In this document: positions 8,819 through 16,601 of the stretch, in pieces
Layout of the letters: every line of letters starts with the position of its first letter
Position numbering within the stretch: the stretch's first letter is position 1
Source: Mixta calida
Lineage (GTDB): Bacteria > Pseudomonadota > Gammaproteobacteria > Enterobacterales > Enterobacteriaceae
Assembly (NCBI RefSeq): GCF_002953215.1
Contig: NZ_CP026378.1
Coordinates: 1,098,540 to 1,162,539, forward strand
Length of the DNA: 64,000 nt
Reading direction: 5' to 3'
Program-made: the position numbers and the translations under genes
Notes under the pieces: generated by a model
Databases searched by the model: none
Seen by the model: only the letters and a program-made list of their open reading frames with translations
What the model was told of the DNA's origin: nothing

Positions 8819-11254
8819 ATGACGACTCTGAAACTCGATACCCTGAGCGAACGTATCAAGGCCCACAAAGACGCGCTGGTACATATCGTCAAGCCGCCGG
8901 TGTGCACCGAGCGCGCCGCGCACTACACCAAAATCTATCAGGAGAACATGGATAAGCCGCTGCCGGTGCGCCGGGCGCTGGCGCTGGCTTACCATCTCGC
9001 CAACCGCACTATCTGGATTAAGCATGATGAGCTGATCGTCGGCAACCAGGCGAGCGAAGTACGCGCCGCGCCGATCTTCCCGGAATATACCGTCAGCTGG
9101 ATCGAAAAAGAGATCGACGATCTGGCCGATCGCCCCGGCGCCGGTTTCGCGGTGTCGGAAGAGAACAAGCGCGTGCTGCATGAAGTTTGTCCGTGGTGGC
9201 GCGGCCAGACGGTGCAGGATCGCTGCTACGGCATGTTCACCGACGAACAGCAGGCGCTGCTGGCGACCGGCATCATCAAAGCCGAAGGCAATATGACTTC
9301 CGGCGACGCGCATCTGGCGGTCAACTATCCGCTACTGCTGGAAAAAGGGCTGGACGGCCTGCGGGAAAAAGTGGCGGAGCGCCGCAGCCGCATCAACCTG
9401 ACCGTACTGGAGGATCTGCACGGCGAACAGTTCCTGAAGGCGATCGCCATCGTGCTGGAGGCGGTCAGCGATCATATTATCCGCTATGCCGATCTGGCGC
9501 GGCGGATGGCGACGCAGGAAGCGCGTCCGGCGCGCAGAGAGGAGCTGCTGCGCATCGCGGAAAACTGCGAGGTCATCGCCCACCAGCCGCCGAAAAATTT
9601 CTGGCAGGCGCTGCAACTCTGCTACTTCATCCAGCTGATACTGCAAATCGAATCCAACGGCCACTCCGTTTCGTTTGGCCGCATGGATCAGTATCTCTAT
9701 CCCTTTTACCGCCGCGACGTAGAGCTGGAGCAGACGCTGACGCGCGAGCAGGCGATTGAGCTGCTGCATGGTTGCTGGCTGAAGCTGCTGGAAGTGAACA
9801 AGATCCGCTCCGGCTCCCACTCTAAAGCCTCGGCCGGCAGCCCGCTTTATCAGAACGTCACCATCGGCGGGCAAAACCTGCGCGACGGCAAAGGCGTGGA
9901 TGCGGTGAATCCGCTCTCTTACGCCATTCTGGAGTCGTGCGGCCGCCTGCGCTCCACGCAGCCGAACCTCAGCGTGCGCTATCATGCGGGCATGAGCGAC
10001 GACTTCCTCGATGCCTGCGTGCAGGTGATTCGCTGTGGCTTCGGCATGCCCGCCTTCAACAACGATGAAATCGTTATTCCCGAATTTATTAAGCTCGGCG
10101 TCGCGCCGGAGGACGCCTGGGACTACGCCGCCATCGGCTGCATCGAAACCGCGGTCGGCGGCAAATGGGGCTATCGCTGCACCGGCATGAGCTTTATCAA
10201 CTTCGCGCGGGTGATGCTGGCGGCGCTGGAGGGGGGCCGCGACGCTACCAGCGGCAAGGTGTTCCTGCCGCAGGAACAGGCGCTGTCGAAAGGCAACTTT
10301 ACCCATTTCGATGAGGTGCTGGCGTGCTGGGATAAACAGATCCGCTACTACACCCGTAAGTCGATTGAGATTGAATATGTGGTGGATACCGTGCTGGAGG
10401 AGAACGCGCACGATATTCTCTGCTCGGCGCTGGTGGACGACTGCATCGAACGCGCGAAAAGCATTAAGCAGGGCGGGGCGAAGTATGACTGGGTTTCCGG
10501 CTTACAGGTCGGCATCGCTAACCTCGGCAACAGCCTGGCGGCGGTGAAAAAGCTGGTTTTCGAACAGGGCGCCGTCGCGCAGCGGCAGCTGGCGGAAGCG
10601 CTGGCGAGCGATTACGACGGGCTGACGCACGAACAGCTGCGCCAAAGGCTGATTAACGGCGCGCCGAAGTATGGCAACGACGATGACAACGTGGATGCGC
10701 TGCTGGTGCGCGCGTATCAGACCTATATCGACGAGATTAAAAACTACCATAACCCGCGCTACGGCCGCGGCCCAATCGGCGGCGATTACTATGCGGGCAC
10801 CTCCTCGATCTCCGCTAACGTGCCGTTCGGCGCGCAGACCATGGCGACGCCCGATGGCCGTAAAGCCAGAACGCCGCTGGCGGAAGGCGCAAGTCCCGCT
10901 TCCGGCACCGACCATCTGGGACCGACGGCGGTGATCGGCTCGGTAGGCAAGCTGCCGACCGGCGCCATCCTCGGCGGCGTGCTGTTGAACCAAAAGCTGA
11001 ACCCGGCGACGCTCGATAATGAAAGCGATCGTCAGAAGCTGATGGCGCTGTTGCGCACTTTCTTCGAAGATCATAAGGGCTGGCATATTCAGTACAACAT
11101 TGTGTCGTGCGAGACGCTGATCGAGGCGAAAAAGCATCCCGATCGCTATCGCGATCTGGTGGTCAGGGTAGCGGGTTATTCCGCCTTCTTTACCGCGCTG
11201 TCGCCTGATGCGCAGGATGATATTATCGCGCGCACCGAGCATACGCTGGCGTAA
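8819..11254 (+). CDS. pflF: Glycyl-radical enzyme PflF/YbiW, dehydratase type
   Basis: Large glycyl-radical enzyme of 811 residues, homologous to E. coli YbiW (PflF). The radical loop RVAGYS near the C-terminus places the radical on G786, and the thiyl cysteine is C441 in AAIGCIETAVGG. The Cys-x-Glu arrangement (C441, E443) is that of dehydratases and lyases such as B12-independent glycerol dehydratase or CutC, and differs from the adjacent two-cysteine site of true pyruvate formate-lyase. The pfl name is therefore probably misleading about its chemistry; a diol or polyol substrate is more likely, though unproven. It is co-transcribed with its activase pflE and divergent from fsaA, and a terminator follows 50 bases after the stop. 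Confidence 0.93.
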   Translation: MTTLKLDTLSERIKAHKDALVHIVKPPVCTERAAHYTKIYQENMDKPLPVRRALALAYHLANRTIWIKHDELIVGNQASEVRAAPIFPEYTVSWIEKEIDDLADRPGAGFAVSEENKRVLHEVCPWWRGQTVQDRCYGMFTDEQQALLATGIIKAEGNMTSGDAHLAVNYPLLLEKGLDGLREKVAERRSRINLTVLEDLHGEQFLKAIAIVLEAVSDHIIRYADLARRMATQEARPARREELLRIAENCEVIAHQPPKNFWQALQLCYFIQLILQIESNGHSVSFGRMDQYLYPFYRRDVELEQTLTREQAIELLHGCWLKLLEVNKIRSGSHSKASAGSPLYQNVTIGGQNLRDGKGVDAVNPLSYAILESCGRLRSTQPNLSVRYHAGMSDDFLDACVQVIRCGFGMPAFNNDEIVIPEFIKLGVAPEDAWDYAAIGCIETAVGGKWGYRCTGMSFINFARVMLAALEGGRDATSGKVFLPQEQALSKGNFTHFDEVLACWDKQIRYYTRKSIEIEYVVDTVLEENAHDILCSALVDDCIERAKSIKQGGAKYDWVSGLQVGIANLGNSLAAVKKLVFEQGAVAQRQLAEALASDYDGLTHEQLRQRLINGAPKYGNDDDNVDALLVRAYQTYIDEIKNYHNPRYGRGPIGGDYYAGTSSISANVPFGAQTMATPDGRKARTPLAEGASPASGTDHLGPTAVIGSVGKLPTGAILGGVLLNQKLNPATLDNESDRQKLMALLRTFFEDHKGWHIQYNIVSCETLIEAKKHPDRYRDLVVRVAGYSAFFTALSPDAQDDIIARTEHTLA

Positions 11255-11303
11255 TAAAGCGGTGGGCGCGTCAGCCATTGGCGCTTTACGCACTATCTCT
11301 GGT

Positions 11304-11328
11304 AGCGGGCATCCCAGCCCGCTTTTTT
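11304..11328 (+). terminator. Rho-independent terminator after pflF
   Basis: A 7-base stem AGCGGGC / GCCCGCT with a 6-base loop is followed by six T. Confidence 0.9.
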
Positions 11329-11532
11329 ATGCGCGGCTGCGTCGCGGGCAGCCGGATTTATTCTGCTCGCGCCCGCCGCTTACGATTTTCTGCTTTATCC
11401 GCTTTATCTGCTTTTCTCTTTTCGCATCTTCTCGCAGTCTTCTGTTTCCTCTGATTTCAGCCGTGCTGCTGTCTTTTGCTGACTCAGCGGCGCGCAGCCG
11501 TATCCCGCCTTCCCTGGACGCAGCGGCAGGCT
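11329..11532. other. Intergenic region with pyrimidine-rich stretch
   Basis: There is no gene here. From about 11385 to 11460 the plus strand is strongly pyrimidine-rich, with partly repeated CTGCTTTATC / CGCTTTATC units. I assign no function. Confidence 0.3.
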
Positions 11533-11563
11533 TTGTTTTTAATAATTGTTATGTTATAACATA
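11533..11563 (+). promoter_or_regulatory. Zur-like operator overlapping promoter
   Basis: TATGTTATAACATA (11550-11563) is a perfect 14-base palindrome matching the core of the enterobacterial Zur box (GAAATGTTATA-type sites upstream of znuA and znuC). A -35-like TTGTTT (11533-11538) and a -10-like TATAAC (11555-11560) are 16 bases apart, so a bound repressor would cover the -10. This fits zinc-repressed expression of the transporter genes that follow. Confidence 0.7.
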
Positions 11564-11685
11564 CCAACAAAGGCGTGCGGCCTGTTCTGCAAACCTGACG
11601 CGCCCGCCTGATAAACCTGCGTGTTAACGCGAACCTTGACCCCGCGCCGCTGACCGTGCGGCGACAGCCTGATATTGAGTATGTT

Positions 11686-11823
11686 ATGCCTGACCTGTTT
11701 TCAGCTTCTAAACGCCGCGGCCTCTCCCTGCTAGCCTGCTCTGCGCTGGCCCGCGCTTTCGCCGTCGCGCTGCTGCTCGCCGCGCTGTGGATCGCGATTC
11801 GCTGGGCGGAAATGCTCCCATGA
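11686..11823 (+). CDS. 45-residue putative membrane peptide, coupled to aztA
   Basis: This short frame (starts MPDLFSASKRRG, ends RWAEMLP) lies between the Zur-like promoter and the ATPase gene. Its TGA overlaps the ATG of the ATPase (ATGA), the classic arrangement for translational coupling. Residues about 13-41 are hydrophobic (LSLLACSALARAFAVALLL and onward) after a basic N-terminal KRR, which predicts one membrane helix with the N-terminus inside. The ribosome binding site is weak (TTGAG). I know no described family. It may be a small subunit or regulator of the zinc importer, or a leader peptide; alternatively it is a chance frame in a GC-rich leader. Confidence 0.5.
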   Translation: MPDLFSASKRRGLSLLACSALARAFAVALLLAALWIAIRWAEMLP

Positions 11824-12524
11824 TTAAACTGAACAACCTTGTGACGGGCTACCGGGGCAGAGCCTTGAGCCAGCCGCTTAGCGGCCAGTTCACGCCGGGC
11901 AGCCTGACGGCGATCATGGGTGCCAACGGCGTCGGAAAATCTACTCTGCTGAAAACCCTGGCCGGACTGCTGCCCGCCGTCAGCGGCACGGTGCGCTATG
12001 CACAGCGCAAGCCGCAGATCGCCTGGCTGCCGCAGCAGAGCGATATCGACCATCAGTTTCCGCTGCGGGTCGGCGACGTGGTGGCGATGGGCAGCTGGCC
12101 GTCGACCGGCATGCTGCGCGGCATGGGCCGTACGATGCGCAAGCGAATCGACGATGCGCTCATGCAGGTGGGATTAATCCATCTGGCCGGACGCGCCATC
12201 AGCCAGCTCTCTGGCGGGCAGTTTCAGCGGATGCTGTTCGCGCGCATGCTGGTTCAGGATGCCGACATACTGCTGCTGGACGAGCCGTTTACCGGCATAG
12301 ACAGCCAGACCCGCACGCTGCTGCTGCAGATGATCGACGCGCTGCACCGCGAGGGCAAAACCATCATCACCGTGCTGCACAGTCAGTCCGTGGTCGAACG
12401 CCATTTTCCGCAGCTGCTTTTCCTGCATGAAGGGCATTACCACTGGGGAAATACCGCCGAGGTGCTGACGAACGGCAGCGCGCCGCTGATGCCTGCGATT
12501 CGCTGTGCGGTAGGGCAGGCGTAG
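11820..12524 (+). CDS. aztA: Zinc ABC transporter ATPase, AztA-type
   Basis: Nucleotide-binding subunit (234 residues) of a cluster A-I metal importer of the Znu/Azt/Psa group. Walker A is GANGVGKST, the signature is LSGGQFQR and Walker B is DILLLDEPF, followed by the H-loop region TVLHS. I used the ATG at 11820 because the protein then begins MIKLNNLVTGYRG and overlaps the upstream small frame by ATGA; an upstream GTG at 11787 is less likely. The permease begins 3 bases after the stop. The Zur-like box upstream and the zinc-type ligands of the binding protein point to zinc rather than manganese. Confidence 0.85.
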   Translation: MIKLNNLVTGYRGRALSQPLSGQFTPGSLTAIMGANGVGKSTLLKTLAGLLPAVSGTVRYAQRKPQIAWLPQQSDIDHQFPLRVGDVVAMGSWPSTGMLRGMGRTMRKRIDDALMQVGLIHLAGRAISQLSGGQFQRMLFARMLVQDADILLLDEPFTGIDSQTRTLLLQMIDALHREGKTIITVLHSQSVVERHFPQLLFLHEGHYHWGNTAEVLTNGSAPLMPAIRCAVGQA

Positions 12525-12527
12525 CCG

Positions 12528-13391
12528 ATGGCCACTTTTCCTGTTTTCGAGGCCTTTACCGCATTCGGTTTTATGCGCCGTTCGCTGGTCGCCTGTCTCG
12601 CGCTGTCGCTTAGCGTGACGCCGCTGGGCGTCTTTTTACTGCTGCGGCGGATGAGTCTGATCGGCGATGCGCTGTCGCACGCGGTGCTGCCCGGCGTGGC
12701 TATCGGCTATCTGCTTTCCGGCATGTCGCTGCTGGCGATGGGAGTGGGCGGCTTTATCGCCGGTCTGCTGGTGGCGCTGCTGGCAGGATGGGTTAGCTCC
12801 GTCACCACGCTGCGCGAAGATTCCAGCTTCGCCGGCTTCTATCTCGGCTCGCTGGCGCTGGGCGTCACGCTGGTTTCGCTGCGCGGCAGCGGGGTCGATC
12901 TGCTGCATCTGCTGTTCGGCTCGCTGCTGGCGGTGGATGGCGAAGCGCTCACCTTTATCGGCATCATCGCCAGCCTGACGCTGTTGATCCTGGCGATCTG
13001 CTATCGGGCGCTGGTGGCGGAGGCGTTTGATATGACCTTTCTGCAGGTGCGCCGCCCCCAACTGCCGCGACTGATTCACGCGCTGTTTCTCGCGCTGGTG
13101 GTGATGAACCTGGTGGCGGGCTTTCAGATCCTCGGCACGCTGATGACGGTAGGGCTGATGATGCTGCCCGCTATCGCCGCGCACTGCTGGTCGAACCGCC
13201 TGCCGCATATTCTGCTGCTGGCGGTGTTAACCGGCATGGTCAGCGCTTTTATTGGGTTGGCCTGGTCCTGGTATCAGTCGCTGCCCGCAGGCCCGGCAAT
13301 TGTGCTGACCGCCAGCCTGATCTTCCTGATTTCCGTGCTGTTCGGCGCGGAGAAAGGGGTATTCCGCATATTAAAAAACAGAGTCCGATAA
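12528..13391 (+). CDS. aztB: Zinc ABC transporter permease, AztB-type
   Basis: Integral inner-membrane subunit of 287 residues with about eight hydrophobic segments. It has the family signature near residue 45, RRMSLIGDALSHAVLPGVAIGYL, including the SHAVLPG motif that contacts the ATPase. It forms the channel through which the metal passes from the binding protein to the cytoplasm. It lies 3 bases after the ATPase gene and 20 bases before the binding-protein gene. The family is certain; the Azt subgroup is assigned from the partner genes. Confidence 0.85.
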   Translation: MATFPVFEAFTAFGFMRRSLVACLALSLSVTPLGVFLLLRRMSLIGDALSHAVLPGVAIGYLLSGMSLLAMGVGGFIAGLLVALLAGWVSSVTTLREDSSFAGFYLGSLALGVTLVSLRGSGVDLLHLLFGSLLAVDGEALTFIGIIASLTLLILAICYRALVAEAFDMTFLQVRRPQLPRLIHALFLALVVMNLVAGFQILGTLMTVGLMMLPAIAAHCWSNRLPHILLLAVLTGMVSAFIGLAWSWYQSLPAGPAIVLTASLIFLISVLFGAEKGVFRILKNRVR

Positions 13392-13411
13392 TTACAGGTA
13401 AGGAGTTATAC

Positions 13412-14296
13412 ATGGGTTCCAGAATCGTAAAAGCGTCCGCGCTGTCGCTGTTAATGGTCGTTAGCCCGGCGCTGATGGCGAAAACCGTTACCGCCGTCGC
13501 CAGTTTCTCGGTGCTGGCCGATATGGTGAAGGAGGTCGGCGGCGAGCATGTGACGGTAACGTCGCTGGTGGGCCGCAACGGCGATCCGCACGCTTTTTCG
13601 CCGTCGCCGAAAGATAGCCTGGCGTTAAATAAGGCTGATGTAGTATTCGTCAGCGGGCTGGGACTGGAAGGATGGATGGATCGTCTGGTGGCGGCCTCTG
13701 GCTACAAAGGCGCAGTCGTCATCGCGTCGAACGGCATTCAGACGCGCAGCATGGAAGAAGAAGGGCATAAGGTGACCGATCCGCATGCCTGGAACAGCGC
13801 GAAAAACGGCGCTGTTTACGCGCGCAATGTGATGAACGCGCTGATTGCTGCCGATCCGCAGGACAAAAACTATTTTCAGCAGCGCGGCGCCGCCTATATT
13901 CAGCGACTGGAGAAACTGGACGCCTGGGCGAAAGAGACATTTGCCGCCGTGCCGGAAAGCAAGCGTAAGGTGCTAACCAGCCATGACGCCTTCGGCTATT
14001 TCGCCGCTGAATATGGCGTCCATTTTCTCTCTCCGGTCGGCTTTTCCACCGAAGCGGAAGCAAGCGCCAGCGATGTCGGCAAGCTGATTCAGCAGATCAA
14101 ACAGGAAAAAATCGCCGCTTACTTCATTGAGAACCAGACCGATCCGCGCCTGGTGAAGCAGATTGCGGCAGCCAGCGGCGCGCAGCCGGGCGGCGAACTC
14201 TACCCGGAGGCGCTGAGCGAAGAAAACGGTCCGGCGCCGAGCTACGCGGCGGCGTTTAAGCATAATGTCGAGACCATCGCCGCCAGCATGAAATAG
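13412..14296 (+). CDS. aztC: Periplasmic zinc-binding protein, AztC-type
   Basis: Solute-binding protein (294 residues) of metal cluster A-I with an N-terminal signal peptide (cleavage after PALMA). The metal ligands can be read as His in GDPHAFSPSP, His in TDPHAW, His in TSHDAFGYF and Asp in ENQTDPR. Three histidines plus an aspartate is the zinc-type set; manganese-type proteins carry glutamate at the third position. It lacks the long His/Asp-rich loop of ZnuA, as is usual for AztC. The ribosome binding site AAGGAG is good, and a strong terminator follows the stop. With the two upstream genes it makes a complete high-affinity importer. Confidence 0.87.
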   Translation: MGSRIVKASALSLLMVVSPALMAKTVTAVASFSVLADMVKEVGGEHVTVTSLVGRNGDPHAFSPSPKDSLALNKADVVFVSGLGLEGWMDRLVAASGYKGAVVIASNGIQTRSMEEEGHKVTDPHAWNSAKNGAVYARNVMNALIAADPQDKNYFQQRGAAYIQRLEKLDAWAKETFAAVPESKRKVLTSHDAFGYFAAEYGVHFLSPVGFSTEAEASASDVGKLIQQIKQEKIAAYFIENQTDPRLVKQIAAASGAQPGGELYPEALSEENGPAPSYAAAFKHNVETIAASMK

Positions 14297-14317
14297 CCTT
14301 TCCTCACAGGGTATAAG

Positions 14318-14345
14318 GGAAGCCTCCTGGCTTCCTTTATTTTTT
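14318..14345 (+). terminator. Rho-independent terminator after aztC
   Basis: A 7-base stem GGAAGCC / GGCTTCC with loop TCCT is followed by a T-rich run interrupted by a single A. Confidence 0.9.
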
Positions 14346-14386
14346 AGAATCCCTCTTTTTCTCGCCGCTTTCCCGGCCGCAAAAAC

Positions 14387-14402
14387 TGCGAAGCGCGGCA
14401 CA
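14387..14402 (+). promoter_or_regulatory. Weak CRP-like site before PTS gene
   Basis: TGCGA-N6-GCACA matches the CRP consensus TGTGA-N6-TCACA at 8 of 10 positions, just upstream of the two LacI-type operators. It would make sense for a sugar PTS gene but is a weak match. Confidence 0.3.
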
Positions 14403-14410
14403 GATCTGTT

Positions 14411-14424
14411 TGAAACCGGTTGCA
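14411..14424. promoter_or_regulatory. AscG-type operator 1
   Basis: TGAAACCGGTTGCA differs by one base from the perfect palindrome at 14447-14460. The centres of the two sites are 36 bases apart. Both match the LacI-family AscG box known from E. coli. Confidence 0.7.
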
Positions 14425-14446
14425 GCAGTATTGCACAATGCTAGTC

Positions 14447-14460
14447 TGAAACCGGTTTCA
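14447..14460. promoter_or_regulatory. AscG-type operator 2
   Basis: TGAAACCGGTTTCA is a perfect palindrome 24 bases before the PTS start and identical to the described AscG box. The AscG-like repressor encoded after the PTS gene is the likely binder. Confidence 0.8.
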
Positions 14461-14484
14461 ACTTTTCAGCTACCGGGACTGACC

Positions 14485-16404
14485 ATGGGAAAAATACGAG
14501 ATTATTCCAGATTAGCCGCTGATATCCTGCAGGGGACGGGCGGCGAGACCAACCTGATTAGCTTTTCCCGCTGCGCCACGCGTCTGCGCCTGGTGTTGAA
14601 AGAGACGCCGCCCGGCGCGGTAGAAAAGATCAAGGCGCTGCCGGGCGTTATCACGGTCGTGCTGAGCGGCGGGCAATTCCAGGTCGTGATCGGCACGCAT
14701 GTGGCGGACGTGTATGACGCGCTGGCGGCGATAGTCGATCCTGACAAACTGCAACAGAGCAATGAGAAGAGGCGCGTTCTCGATACGGTGATCGCCACAA
14801 TGTCGGCGGTGTTCGCGCCAATTATCTACGTGCTCGCCGCGGCGGGGATCCTGCAGGGCATTCTGATTACCGTTAACTATTTTCTGCCTGCCTTTCAGCA
14901 AACCGGCGCCTTCAGCGTGCTGAACTTTATCTCCTGGACGCCGTTCGCGTTTCTGCCGGTATTTATCGCCGTCACCGCGTCGAAATTCTTTAAGTGCAAT
15001 ATGTTTATTGCGCTGTTCTGCTGTTGCGCGCTGATTAATCCAGAATGGGCGACGCTGGCGGCGCAGATCGCCAAAGGCGAGGCGGTAACCTTCTTCTCGT
15101 TGCCGCTGGCGCAAACGGTCTATACCTCGTCGGTGCTGCCTCCGCTGTTCCTGGTGCTGGGGCTTTCTTATCTGGAGCGGCTGGTAAATCGCGTGTTGCC
15201 GCAGGTGGTGGCGCCGCTGTTTACGCCGCTGATCTGCGCGGTGATTATGGTGCCGCTGACGCTGGTGCTGATTGGGCCGGTTACCTCCGGTCTCGCCAAC
15301 GGCATCGCCATGGGCTACAACTGGCTGTTCGACACCGCGCCCGCGCTGGCGGCGGCGGTGATCGGCGGGGTCTGGCAGGTGATTGTGATCTTCGGCGTGC
15401 ACTGGGGCATTACGCCGGTGGTGATGGCGAACTTCGATCTGCATGGCCGTGATTCGTTTCAGGCGTTTCAAACCATGGCGGTAGTAGGGCAGATGGCGGC
15501 GGCCTTCGCCTGCGCGATAAAAGCGAAGCAGCGCGGCTTTAAAACCGTCGCCTGGTCGGCGGGGCTGACCGGCGTGTTCGGTATCACCGAACCTGCGATT
15601 TACGGCGTTACGCTGAAGCTGAAAAAGCCCTTTATCTGCGGCTGCATCGGCGGGGCAGTGGGCGCCATCGTCACCAGCCTGTTCGGCAGCTATTACTACG
15701 CCTATGCGGGTTTGCCGGGCGTGCTGACCATTGTGAACGCCATCAGCCCGGAAAACCCGATGTCTTTTATCGGCGAGTTGACCGGGGTGTTGGTGACGAT
15801 GGCGGCGACCTTTATTCTGGTGTTCCTGGTTGGCTTCCGCGAGCCGGAGGCGCAAAACGAAGCGGGCGGCAAGGCTGCGGGCGCTTCCATCGGATCGGCG
15901 AATTCGGAGGCGACCGCGTCGTCGACAGGTACCGCGCCTGTGGCGGCGGGCAAAACCTTAACCCTGATGAGTCCGGTGGCGGGCAATGCGCTGCCGTTGG
16001 CCAGCGTGAACGATGAGAGTTTCGCTGGCGGCCTGCTGGGCGACGGCATCGCCATCGTGCCGGAGGAGGATGTTATCGTCGCGCCCTGCGACGCGGAGGT
16101 CGCTTCTACCGTTGACAGCCATCACGCGGTCGGTCTGGTATGCGATAACGGCGCAGAAATTCTGATCCATGTCAGGCTGGATACGGTTAATCTCGGCGGT
16201 CAGCACTTTTCGACGCTGGTGCAGGTCGGCGATCGGGTCACGGCGGGCACGCCGCTGATTCGCTTCCAGCGCAGCGCCATCGTCGCGTCGGGCTATGACA
16301 TCACGACGCCTTTTCTGGTGATGAACAGCGATGAGTATCGCATGACGAAATGTGTTAATGACGGTCCGGTCGCCTCCGGCGCGCCGGTAATGACGGTGAG
16401 CTAA
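14485..16404 (+). CDS. PTS beta-glucoside-type EIIBCA permease
   Basis: Phosphotransferase permease that imports and phosphorylates a beta-glucoside-type sugar. From the ATG at 14485 it has 639 residues; an in-frame extension to 14410 would start within the operators. Domains in order are EIIB (residues about 1-90, phospho-cysteine C30 in SRCATRLRL), membrane EIIC (about 100-460, with GVHWGITPVV and FGITEPAIYG) and EIIA (about 495-639, phospho-histidine H562 in ILIHVRLDT). The EIIC-EIIA linker is rich in Ala, Ser and Gly. The full BCA layout is that of BglF. The regulator gene follows 197 bases downstream, but no phospho-beta-glucosidase gene is nearby, so the imported sugar must be processed by an enzyme encoded elsewhere. 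Confidence 0.9.
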   Translation: MGKIRDYSRLAADILQGTGGETNLISFSRCATRLRLVLKETPPGAVEKIKALPGVITVVLSGGQFQVVIGTHVADVYDALAAIVDPDKLQQSNEKRRVLDTVIATMSAVFAPIIYVLAAAGILQGILITVNYFLPAFQQTGAFSVLNFISWTPFAFLPVFIAVTASKFFKCNMFIALFCCCALINPEWATLAAQIAKGEAVTFFSLPLAQTVYTSSVLPPLFLVLGLSYLERLVNRVLPQVVAPLFTPLICAVIMVPLTLVLIGPVTSGLANGIAMGYNWLFDTAPALAAAVIGGVWQVIVIFGVHWGITPVVMANFDLHGRDSFQAFQTMAVVGQMAAAFACAIKAKQRGFKTVAWSAGLTGVFGITEPAIYGVTLKLKKPFICGCIGGAVGAIVTSLFGSYYYAYAGLPGVLTIVNAISPENPMSFIGELTGVLVTMAATFILVFLVGFREPEAQNEAGGKAAGASIGSANSEATASSTGTAPVAAGKTLTLMSPVAGNALPLASVNDESFAGGLLGDGIAIVPEEDVIVAPCDAEVASTVDSHHAVGLVCDNGAEILIHVRLDTVNLGGQHFSTLVQVGDRVTAGTPLIRFQRSAIVASGYDITTPFLVMNSDEYRMTKCVNDGPVASGAPVMTVS

Positions 16405-16506
16405 ATATTTCCGGCGCGGCGTAGCGGCCGTGCCGATCCCTTCTGGCGCATCATGCGCGACGGCAAAACCAATCTTGAAAAACGCGGCGCGGCGCACGGC
16501 ATAACC

Positions 16507-16537
16507 TTGCGGCGTCCGCTTCGCTTTGCGATATAAT
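16507..16537 (+). promoter_or_regulatory. Putative promoter of the LacI-family gene
   Basis: A perfect -10 TATAAT (16532-16537) is preceded by TTGCGG (16507-16512), with a longer than ideal 19-base spacer. Confidence 0.5.
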
Positions 16538-16553
16538 GACGCCGTTTTAGCCG

Positions 16554-16574
16554 CTCCCTCTGGGAGAGTTTTTT
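16554..16574 (+). terminator. Terminator-like hairpin in regulator leader
   Basis: CTCCC-TCT-GGGAG is followed by AGTTTTTT. It sits between the TATAAT box and the regulator start, so it may end PTS readthrough, or attenuate the regulator transcript. The short stem makes strong termination uncertain. Confidence 0.45.
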
Positions 16575-16601
16575 ACAAAGCTGCCGTAAAGCGAGGCTGT
16601 A

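Noticed and set aside
12528-14296. Manganese importer (SitABC/PsaABC) identity for the metal ABC genes
   Set aside because: The binding protein has His at the third ligand position, where manganese-type proteins have Glu, and a Zur-like box precedes the operon.
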